Assembly (NCBI GenBank): GCA_903903935.1
Contig: CAIVAX010000329.1
Coordinates: forward strand, 1 to 5,089
DNA length: 5,089 bases
Reading direction: 5' to 3'
Source of the DNA: an uncultured Hyphomicrobiales bacterium
GTDB lineage: Bacteria > Pseudomonadota > Alphaproteobacteria > Rhizobiales > Beijerinckiaceae
The notes below the pieces were generated by a model, which was not told where the DNA came from, searched no databases, and was given only the letters and a program-made list of their open reading frames with translations. Each line of letters starts with the position of its first letter. Position 1 is the first letter of the stretch. The translations under genes were made by a program, and so were the position numbers. This document shows, piece by piece, positions 1 to 5,089 of the stretch.

Positions 1-326
1 CGTATTTTCCAGCGTTCCTCAGCACTCAGGTCCTTGACCTCCCGCTCAACTTCATAGAGTTGCTGTATAAACTCCAAGGCTTGATGGGCCATTGGGCTCT
101 TGTTGTTCTCATACAAGTCAAAGAATTTGCGCCTGGCGTGTGCCATGCACCCAACTTCCTCAATCCCACTGTGGAACAAGTACTTGTATCCGGAATAATC
201 ATCCGTCACCAATGAACCCTTCCAACTTCCTAGGAATTTTCGATTGTGCTCACCTGATCTTGACTCACAGAAGTCAAAGACCACCGCCTTCAGATCATCA
301 AACTGCCCTGGCGCATAGGCCCAGAG
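1..326 (-). mobile_element. IS66-family transposase, internal fragment (truncated at both ends)
   Basis: Read leftward, the minus strand is open for about 108 codons and gives a protein typical of the central part of IS66-family (DDE) transposases. It starts with LWAYAPGQFDDL, passes VTDDYSGYKYLF (codons within 174-209) and GCMAHARRKFFDLYEN (about 105-152), and ends with LSAEERWKI at the window edge. The Asp of the VTDDYSGY block corresponds to the second catalytic acid of the family. The first Asp would lie upstream of LWAY and is absent because the sequence changes at about position 326. The Glu-containing C-terminal block would lie beyond position 1. No in-frame stop or frameshift occurs in the visible part. 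Neither a terminal inverted repeat nor the IS66 accessory genes are visible. Since the right boundary falls inside the transposase and not at an element end, this copy is broken on that side and should be inactive. Family assignment is confident; whether the left part is intact is unknown. Confidence 0.9.
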
Positions 327-653
327 GATCGCAGCTTTCGCAAATCGGTGGACGGCTATTCACCACTCGGCCCCTATATGGTGACCGCCGATGAGATTGC
401 CGATCCTGATAATCTCGATATGACCCTGCATGTGAATGAGGAATTACGCCAAAGCGTCAATACAAGTGCGATGGTTTATAATTGCCGTAAGCTGATCGAA
501 TTTGCTTCGTCCTTCTACACTCTTCTTCCGGGCGATTTATTCTACACCGGCACACCCAAAGGTGTCGGCCCCTTCCGCCCGGGCGATTGGATCATCGCCC
601 GTTCAGCCCCCTTGGGGGAATTGCGCATTCAAGTGCGCGCGCATGAGGCGTGA
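327..653 (+). pseudogene. Fumarylacetoacetate hydrolase (FAH) family protein, C-terminal remnant
   Basis: The plus frame encodes about 108 residues ending at TGA 651-653. They match the C-terminal third of FAH-family hydrolases/isomerases, which act on acylpyruvate or diketo-acid intermediates in aromatic and sugar-acid catabolism. Visible family blocks are DRSFRKSVDGY then SPLGPY (360-377), VTADEI (381-398), the L.VNEELRQ strand, LIEFASSFYTLLPGD, and the signature TGTPKGVG (546-569). A Lys in the RKS block probably matches the conserved Lys after the metal site. Full-length members are about 280 residues. The missing N-terminal part holds the Glu/Glu/Asp metal ligands, so the remnant should be catalytically dead. 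The frame stays open leftward into the antisense of the IS66 fragment to a TGA at 261-263, but that stretch has no FAH similarity. A GTG at 348 could act as a start, but I see no convincing ribosome binding site. The exact substrate class cannot be told from this part. Confidence 0.85.
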
Positions 654-690
654 GTGAAACTGGTTCAATCAACTCATTTTAAAACTCAAA

Positions 691-696
691 GGGAGG
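691..696 (+). promoter_or_regulatory. Ribosome binding site GGGAGG for the substrate-binding protein
   Basis: GGGAGG lies five bases before ATG 702 and decides the start. The same frame is open back to a GTG at 654, but that start would add 16 polar residues in front of the signal peptide. ATG 702 places the signal peptide at the N-terminus and has the better ribosome binding site. Confidence 0.8.
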
Positions 697-701
697 CACA
701 T

Positions 702-1700
702 ATGAAACACATGATCGTCGCATTCAGCGCCTTGGGTCTGCTCAGCGCACAAGCCAATCTGGCACAGGCACAGTCTCAAACACTCACCCCCATCCGCATG
801 ATCAGCTTTGGCGGGGCGACCAATCTGCCCGCTTGGGCGGCCGTCGATAAGGGCTTTTTTGAAAAGGAAGGCTTGAAGGTCACGATTGATCAAACAGCCG
901 GCTCGGCAGAACAATTCCGCGATATCATGTCCGGCAAATATGAATTTGCCAGCACCGCTTTTGACAACATCGTCGCTTATACAGAAGGGCAGGGCGCTGC
1001 CAAATATGATGACTTCGATGTTGCGGCTATACTTGGTGTGCATTCTGGTCTGAACAGCGTCTTGGCGCGGCCTGAAATCAAAAGCTTTGATGACATCAAG
1101 GGCAAGACAATTTCTGTTGATGCGCTCACCTCTGGCTATGCGACAGTGCTCTATCAGATCCTGCAAAACAAAGGCATTGCGAAGGATCGCGATTACAAGA
1201 TTATTTCGGTTGGCGGCACAGACGCACGACTGAAATCTCTTAAAGAGAACACCTCGCAAATGGCGATCATTTCTTCGCCGCAGGATCTCCAATCGCAGCG
1301 CGAAGGGTTCAACATCCTAGCTGAAGCTTCGGTTGAAGTGGGCGCTTATCAGGGCAGCGCCTATGCTGTGCGCAAAAGCTGGGCCAAGGCGCATGATAAG
1401 GAAATCATGGCGCTCACACGCACGATCATTGCCGCTCATGAATGGGTCTTTGCCAATAAGCAAGCGGCTGTCGAAGTGTTGAAGGCGCGCACCAAAGGGA
1501 TGTCGGATGCTGAATTGTCGTCCCTCTATGATCGCCTGATTGGACCTGGTGGACTGAACAAAAGCGCCGCCATTAATGTCGAAGGCGTGGGCACAGTGTT
1601 GAAATTGCGCTCTGTCTATGGCGAGCAAAAGGGCCCTGTGCCTCCCGCCTCCCGCTATATTGAATTGTCTTATGCCGAGCGCGCGAAGACCGGAAAATAG
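702..1700 (+). CDS. ABC transporter substrate-binding protein, NMT1/THI5/SsuA-like
   Basis: This 332-residue protein is the periplasmic solute-binding component of an ABC importer. Residues 1-23 form a Sec signal peptide (MKH, a hydrophobic core, then a probable signal peptidase I site after AQA at 21-23). The mature part opens with the pattern of the NMT1/SsuA class: ISFGGATNLPAWAAVDKGFF (about 35-54), where solute-binding proteins for sulfonates, nitrate, taurine or thiamine precursors usually have 'LP.. A.. GFF..EGL'. It continues with the SFDDIKGKTISVD block (about 128-140) and the GGTDARLKSL segment (about 171-180), both typical of the fold. The length is normal for the family and the reading frame is intact. 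The ligand cannot be deduced from sequence alone; the neighbouring FAH remnant suggests, weakly, an aromatic or organic-acid compound. The gene starts 48 bases after the FAH stop in the same direction, so the two were probably cotranscribed. No permease or ATPase gene follows, because the next gene is convergent. The partner genes may have been lost with the upstream rearrangement or may lie elsewhere. Confidence 0.88.
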   Translation: MKHMIVAFSALGLLSAQANLAQAQSQTLTPIRMISFGGATNLPAWAAVDKGFFEKEGLKVTIDQTAGSAEQFRDIMSGKYEFASTAFDNIVAYTEGQGAAKYDDFDVAAILGVHSGLNSVLARPEIKSFDDIKGKTISVDALTSGYATVLYQILQNKGIAKDRDYKIISVGGTDARLKSLKENTSQMAIISSPQDLQSQREGFNILAEASVEVGAYQGSAYAVRKSWAKAHDKEIMALTRTIIAAHEWVFANKQAAVEVLKARTKGMSDAELSSLYDRLIGPGGLNKSAAINVEGVGTVLKLRSVYGEQKGPVPPASRYIELSYAERAKTGK

Positions 1701-1710
1701 ACTAAACTTT

Positions 1711-1746
1711 CTGCACTCAGGGCCCCGAATCTGGTCTTGAGTGCAG
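1711..1746 (+). terminator. Strong hairpin just after the binding-protein gene, possible transcription terminator
   Basis: CTGCACTCAGGGCC and GGTCTTGAGTGCAG can pair over 14 positions (nine perfect Watson-Crick pairs at the base, then pairs including two G-U wobbles) around an eight-base loop. It starts ten bases after the stop codon, the usual place for a terminator. No U-run follows directly on either strand: the plus strand continues GCTCGCTCTTCC. A classical intrinsic terminator is therefore not proven. It could instead block 3'-to-5' exonucleases, protecting the transcript end, or act together with the T-run at 1791-1799. Confidence 0.5.
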
Positions 1747-1757
1747 GCTCGCTCTTC

Positions 1758-1799
1758 CTGTGAGCCTCATCACAGACGTTTCCGCTTGGCTTTTTTTTT
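1758..1799 (+). terminator. Weak hairpin followed by a run of nine T, possible secondary terminator
   Basis: CTGTGA-GCCTCA-TCACAG (1758-1775) forms a six-pair stem. A run of nine T follows at 1791-1799, but 15 bases separate the two, which is too far for a canonical intrinsic terminator. An alternative pairing of AGCC (1763-1766) with GGCT (1788-1791) would sit right before the T-run but is short with a long loop. It may serve as back-up termination of the rightward transcript. Confidence 0.3.
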
Positions 1800-1986
1800 A
1801 GGACGAGCTCAAGAACCCATTGCGGTGTCATCAAGCCGGGTTCAGCCTGAACGCGTCACAGCGATCATGCGTCAGGCGTTATTCTTGAATAAGCAAGAAA
1901 CCCCGCACTTGTCATCAAGGCAGATCACACTCGCACTCAAGCTGGATCAGATAGCAATCCTCAACATCAAGCCCAGCGGCGCGCTC

Positions 1987-3231
1987 TTATTTGGGTGCAC
2001 CAGCCTGTCCGCCCGGTGCGCCTTGTTGCTGCAGGCTTTGCAAGACTTCCGGGGGAAGCTGCTGCAACAATTCAGGTGGCAAGCCTTGCGGGAAAGCCTG
2101 CTGTAATCCGCCAAGCGGCATACCTTGTGGCATGCCAGCGGGGAAGCCTGGCGGCATTCCCTGAGGCATCCCCTGCGGCATTCCACCCTGCGGTCCTTCG
2201 CGCTCAAGAGGGGGCGTTGTCAGCTCTTCAAGCGGGATCGATAAAGCATTGATCCGCGTCGTCGCCACTTTATAAGCCCAGCCTGCTTGACGCTCTGTGA
2301 TCTGCTTAGCTTTATTGGCAGCATCTGAGCCGGGCAAAGCATCCGCTTTGAAGCGCAGCCATTTGGCGCCATTCGCCTCAACCACTTCAATCACGATCAC
2401 CAGCCCATCAGCTAGATCATAGCGCACTTGACGCGAGGACGCGCCCAGCGACATTTGGCCAATTGGGCGAATATCCTCGAATGTGCCCGAGACCAAAGCG
2501 GCCGAGACTTTTTTGACGACGGAATCATTCACATAGTCAAAAGCGACGGGAGCGCCTTCGTCAGTCTTGGCGGAGCGGTAAAAATCATTCTCCTTGATCG
2601 CATCAAAGATGGCTTTGCCATCCTGACTGATCCGCACACGACGCACTTGAGGAGAGGGATAATTGGGCGTCTCGTCAAACCAGCCGGCAAACTCAAACGG
2701 CAGTGCCGCAGTGCCTTGCACGAGCCAGGCTTGTGAATTGCCGGGCTGGCGCACAAATGTGCCCCCCAAGGGATCATAAGACATAGCCGAGCTGCGCTTG
2801 CCGATAATCACGCCGCCGGCCGAGCTGCCATCTTTCAAGGCGAAAGAGAGCATGGCTCCGCCTTTTTCGCTGTCGCTTTCGCTGACACCAATCGCGCTAA
2901 AAGAACTGGCAACACTGGTCTTGGGTTCAATCGGCTTCATCGCAGCAATGCTAGTGATCAGACTCCCCACAGCCACATTGCGCAAAGGATAATCGCCGCG
3001 ATCGCGTGCCACCCAATTGTCGCCTGAGCGGACCATTTGCAGCTTGTAAGTGGCGGTGATCAGATCAATGCGCGCCACTTCATCCGTTTTGGCCGTGACA
3101 ATGGGAAGGAAGGTCGCAAATTCCGGCTTGAGCTCGGAAGATTGGCTGACCTTGCGCCAAGAGAGATAACCTGCGCCCGCACAGGCGACAGCACTGGCTA
3201 GGAGCAGAGTGGTAAAGCCCTTGATGTTCAT
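1987..3231 (-). CDS. DUF4340 domain protein, partner of GldG-like ABC auxiliary protein, with GMPQ-repeat tail
   Basis: A 414-residue protein of the DUF4340 family, which has no defined biochemical activity and commonly accompanies GldG-like ABC transport genes. Residues 5-24 form one hydrophobic segment after Lys4, probably a membrane anchor with the rest outside the cytoplasm. The body shows DUF4340-type elements: VARIDLITATYKLQMVRSGD (about 52-71) with NWVARDRGDYPL (72-83), then IGKRSSAMSYDP..GGTFVRQPGN (about 143-165), and FAGWFDETPN (about 181-190). Similarity ends near residue 338. Residues 340-414 are a low-complexity Gly/Pro/Gln/Met tail with six GMPQ-like tetrapeptides and two LPPExLQx octapeptides. 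I chose ATG 3229-3231 because GGGAGAG lies four bases before it and the hydrophobic segment then sits at the N-terminus; a start at 3291 would add 20 residues without support. The ATG overlaps the stop of the GldG-like gene as ATGA, so translation is probably coupled. The family call is fairly sure; the role, as an extracytoplasmic part of an ABC-2-type complex, is inferred from context. Confidence 0.82.
   Translation of the reverse strand: MNIKGFTTLLLASAVACAGAGYLSWRKVSQSSELKPEFATFLPIVTAKTDEVARIDLITATYKLQMVRSGDNWVARDRGDYPLRNVAVGSLITSIAAMKPIEPKTSVASSFSAIGVSESDSEKGGAMLSFALKDGSSAGGVIIGKRSSAMSYDPLGGTFVRQPGNSQAWLVQGTAALPFEFAGWFDETPNYPSPQVRRVRISQDGKAIFDAIKENDFYRSAKTDEGAPVAFDYVNDSVVKKVSAALVSGTFEDIRPIGQMSLGASSRQVRYDLADGLVIVIEVVEANGAKWLRFKADALPGSDAANKAKQITERQAGWAYKVATTRINALSIPLEELTTPPLEREGPQGGMPQGMPQGMPPGFPAGMPQGMPLGGLQQAFPQGLPPELLQQLPPEVLQSLQQQGAPGGQAGAPK
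2035..2082 (-). repeat. Two tandem LPPExLQx octapeptide repeats in the DUF4340 tail
   Basis: Residues 384-391 (LPPELLQQ) and 392-399 (LPPEVLQS) are adjacent copies of an eight-residue unit, followed by LQQQ. The Leu and Gln spacing would suit a short amphipathic or binding helix at the C-terminus. It is read on the minus strand. Confidence 0.7.
2113..2184 (-). repeat. Six tandem GMPQ-like tetrapeptide repeats (12-bp units) in the DUF4340 tail
   Basis: Residues 350-373 read as six tetrapeptides: GMPQ, GMPQ, GMPP, GFPA, GMPQ, GMPL. The underlying 12-base units are similar but not identical, so the array has diverged after expansion. Five methionines at four-residue spacing (with one gap) make it a Met-rich, flexible, presumably extracytoplasmic segment. 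The codon pattern continues in the frame of the gene without disruption. Confidence 0.85.
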
Positions 3232-5089
3232 GCGGCTCTCCCATTCAAACGCAAGCTTGCCAAATGTGATTTGAGCCGCATGCGTCGCCACATCCAGCTC
3301 GCGAGCCCTATCAGGACAAGCAAGAGAGGCACCAGAACGATGCCAAAGAGCTTGAGCTGAAATTCCAGCTTTTCAATCTGTGCGCGGCCCGCAGCGCGCA
3401 CATCCCGCAGCTGACGGCGGATATCAACAATCTGGCGATTGAACTTGCCAATCGTGTCTTGTTGCTCGCGCGAGAGCACCGGCACATCAGCACCCGCTGG
3501 CGCATTCTGAGTCTGCAATTGCGCCAATTGCTGTTGCGTCTCTTCCAATTGCTGGGTGAGCTTGCGCTCGGTTGCCCTATAGCGATCTTCATCGCGTGCT
3601 TCCATTGCCTCCACAAGAGTGAAGGAGCGGATCGACAGCCCCCTGCCGCGCAAGCCATTCAGGTCCAAACCGCCAGCAAGACTATCCAGCAGATTGAGCA
3701 CGAAATCGCCATTACTTGAATTGGGCGAACCGCGCTGATCAACCACATGCGTATTGCTCAGCATATCCGTATCGGCCACCACAACCAGATTGATTTGCCC
3801 GGTCGATTGCTTGAGATGCGGCAGAATAGGCTTGGCTCTTTCCTCGTCCGGCACAGGAGGGCCATCGGGATAAGCGCTCTTAACAGTGCCGCTCAGACGC
3901 GCCGCCAGCACCATGCGCTCGCCTGCGGGTTTGAACTTTTCAATCAATTCATTGGGATTGGGCCGGCCCATCACATCGGCGCGCGGCATGAGCATGGAGT
4001 CAGGCGTGGTGGTGATGAGTGGCGTCATTTTAAGGTCTGAATTGCGCGCCACGCGCACAGCCCCCGCGCTCGACATGCGCAGGATCGACAATTGACTGGT
4101 GGCGACATCTTCTGTGCTCAGATTGTCTTTCTTGACCTGCAACCAGGGCAGATAGCTTGCGATGATCCGCTGACGCCCCGATGTCGCTGTAACACGCAAA
4201 GCCATGGTCCGGTCGGCCACAACTTTATCATCGGCCAGTTCAATGCCCCAAGCTTGCAAGAGCGGACCCAGATCAGAGGCTGGAAACTCAGGCGTCATGG
4301 GATTGCGCATGCTGGGCTGTGATGTTTCCGATAATGGATCCATGAACAGCAAAACGGGCTTGCCCGACAAAGCATATTGATCGATGGCATAAAGGGCCGC
4401 CGGTGGCAGGCGATGAGGATGGACGATCATGAGCACATCCAGCCCCTCAAAATTGACCGGAGGTGTCATCACTTCTGCTAAGTGATAATTTTTGTTGATC
4501 ATATCGAGAATGGCGAGCGGCGGGCGCTGCTGTTCAGTTGAGCCAAACAGATTAAAGCCATCCACAACACCAATCTTCAGGCGATCAGAATGCGAGAGCC
4601 GATCGACAATGCTGGTCAATTCATATTCAAGATTTTCCTCGCGTTGCGGATCGAGAAATTCAACGCGCTCAAACCCATCCGTCGTATTGGTGGCAATCAG
4701 GCCAAAATAACCCTGCTCGCCCGATGAATTGAGCATGAAGCCGCGCATTTGCTGGCCAATGGCTCGATCTTCCTCGGCTGAAAATGGCGTTGGGTCGACC
4801 TTCTGATAGCGCAATTTGCCACCCGAGAGCGAGGCATAAGTACGCAGCATTTCTTCGACACGATCGGCATAAATGCGCAAGCGGGGCACTGAATCCATAA
4901 GCGCTTGCGATTGATAGAGCGTCACGACGATAGGCTCAGGAATGCGACCCAAAACCTTTTTGGTGCTGGTGGTGAGCGTATAGAGGCGATCACTGGTCAG
5001 ATCGATGCGGGCATCGCGGAACAAAGTTGCAAACACAATATTGACCGCAACGAACAGAATGATCGCCAACAGGATTGAATATCCGGCCA
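3228..5089 (-). CDS. GldG-like ABC transporter auxiliary membrane protein (5' end beyond the window)
   Basis: The frame is open from the window edge to TGA 3230-3228, giving about 619 visible residues of a GldG-family protein (COG3225-type auxiliary component of ABC transporters). Order, counting from a TTG at 5069: an N-terminal membrane segment (about 1-16, extending upstream), then the family hallmark R-DLTSDRLYTLTTSTKKVL (about 21-40). A large extracytoplasmic region follows, containing GGKLRYQKVDP (83-93), the ABC_transp_aux-like core with KIGVVDGF (165-172) and VLMIVHPHRLPPAALYAIDQ (212-231), LFMDP (241-245), and LVVVADTDML (428-437). A Gln-rich coiled coil (about 494-520) and a second helix (about 540-575) precede the C-terminal membrane segment (about 574-594) and a basic cytoplasmic tail. 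TTG 5069 lacks a ribosome binding site and falls inside the membrane helix, so the true start is probably upstream of the window. In Bacteroidetes GldG works with GldA and GldF in gliding; here there is no sign of gliding, so I infer a general ABC-2-type export complex. ATPase and permease genes are expected upstream. Confidence 0.85.
   Translation of the reverse strand, partial: AGYSILLAIILFVAVNIVFATLFRDARIDLTSDRLYTLTTSTKKVLGRIPEPIVVTLYQSQALMDSVPRLRIYADRVEEMLRTYASLSGGKLRYQKVDPTPFSAEEDRAIGQQMRGFMLNSSGEQGYFGLIATNTTDGFERVEFLDPQREENLEYELTSIVDRLSHSDRLKIGVVDGFNLFGSTEQQRPPLAILDMINKNYHLAEVMTPPVNFEGLDVLMIVHPHRLPPAALYAIDQYALSGKPVLLFMDPLSETSQPSMRNPMTPEFPASDLGPLLQAWGIELADDKVVADRTMALRVTATSGRQRIIASYLPWLQVKKDNLSTEDVATSQLSILRMSSAGAVRVARNSDLKMTPLITTTPDSMLMPRADVMGRPNPNELIEKFKPAGERMVLAARLSGTVKSAYPDGPPVPDEERAKPILPHLKQSTGQINLVVVADTDMLSNTHVVDQRGSPNSSNGDFVLNLLDSLAGGLDLNGLRGRGLSIRSFTLVEAMEARDEDRYRATERKLTQQLEETQQQLAQLQTQNAPAGADVPVLSREQQDTIGKFNRQIVDIRRQLRDVRAAGRAQIEKLEFQLKLFGIVLVPLLLVLIGLASWMWRRMRLKSHLASLRLNGRAA
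3236..3242 (-). promoter_or_regulatory. Ribosome binding site GGGAGAG for the DUF4340 gene
   Basis: Read on the minus strand, GGGAGAG lies four bases before ATG 3231-3229 and inside the last codons of the GldG-like gene. It supports this ATG as the start and fits translational coupling through the ATGA overlap. Confidence 0.7.

Larger units (their letters stand above)
1701..1986. other. Intergenic region between convergent genes
   Basis: This 286-base stretch separates the 3' ends of the binding-protein gene and the DUF4340 gene. It holds a strong hairpin (1711-1746), a weaker hairpin (1758-1775) and a run of nine T (1791-1799). Further on are two smaller inverted repeats: GTTCAG-C-CTGAAC around 1839-1851, and TTCTTG-AATAAG-CAAGAA at 1882-1899. 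A 10-base direct repeat TGTCATCAAG occurs near 1828 and again near 1911, which may be chance. A plus-strand frame from about 1741 runs into the antisense of the DUF4340 gene, but its product resembles nothing I know and has no ribosome binding site, so I do not call a gene here. Confidence 0.6.

Noticed and set aside
92..394. Plus-strand open frame across the IS66/FAH junction
   Set aside because: It is antisense to the IS66 transposase frame on the left and out of frame with FAH on the right. The product is Ser/His/Pro-rich with no family resemblance.
654..701. GTG at 654 as the start of the binding protein
   Set aside because: It would put 16 polar residues before the signal peptide, whereas ATG 702 has a well-spaced GGGAGG.
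669..1292. Long minus-strand open frame (207 codons) opposite the binding-protein gene
   Set aside because: It is fully antisense to a well-supported gene, has no recognisable domain or ribosome binding site, and has the Cys/Arg-rich composition of an antisense shadow.
1828..1920. Direct repeat TGTCATCAAG as an insertion target duplication or operator pair
   Set aside because: Only ten bases match, with 84 bases between the copies and no element-like content or symmetry in between, so chance is a sufficient explanation.
1741..2106. Plus-strand open frame of 121 codons starting in the intergenic region
   Set aside because: The second half is antisense to the DUF4340 repeat tail, the first half resembles no protein I know, and no ribosome binding site precedes it. 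Absence of stops over the GC-rich repeat is expected.
2101..2200. Short repeats considered as a CRISPR array
   Set aside because: The 12-base units are tandem, contiguous and in frame with the DUF4340 gene, without spacers. They are coding repeats.

Overview
The window looks like a bacterial chromosome, probably proteobacterial and perhaps alphaproteobacterial. I infer this from medium-high GC, classical Shine-Dalgarno sites, an SsuA/NMT1-type periplasmic binding protein, and a GldG-like/DUF4340 gene pair. The taxonomic call is an inference; no rRNA or other phylogenetic marker is present.

Layout from left to right. (1) Positions 1 to about 326 hold an internal piece of an IS66-family transposase on the minus strand, cut by the window edge on the left and by an abrupt junction on the right. 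(2) At that junction (about 324-330) the sequence switches to the 3' third of a fumarylacetoacetate hydrolase (FAH) family gene on the plus strand (about 327-653). Its N-terminal two thirds, which in this family carry the metal-binding acidic residues, are missing, so it is a broken gene. (3) A complete plus-strand gene (702-1700) follows 48 bases later. It encodes a secreted ABC-transporter substrate-binding protein of the NMT1/THI5/SsuA class. (4) A 286-base intergenic stretch between convergent genes (1701-1986) contains a strong 14-bp hairpin and a run of nine T. (5) The rest is a minus-strand operon. The upstream gene encodes a GldG-like ABC-transporter auxiliary membrane protein (3228 to the window edge, start not seen). 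The downstream gene encodes a DUF4340 protein (1987-3231) that ends in an unusual Gly-Met-Pro-Gln repeat tail. The two overlap by four bases (ATGA).

How the genes relate. The FAH remnant and the binding protein look like the tail of a catabolic/uptake cluster that was cut by an IS66-related rearrangement. The binding protein has no permease or ATPase gene on its downstream side. The GldG-like and DUF4340 proteins are probably the extracytoplasmic parts of one ABC-2-type export or remodelling complex, whose ATPase and permease genes would be expected beyond the right edge. I found no tRNA, rRNA or CRISPR array. I see no convincing wholly new system here; the most unusual points are the IS66/FAH junction and the repeat tail of the DUF4340 protein.
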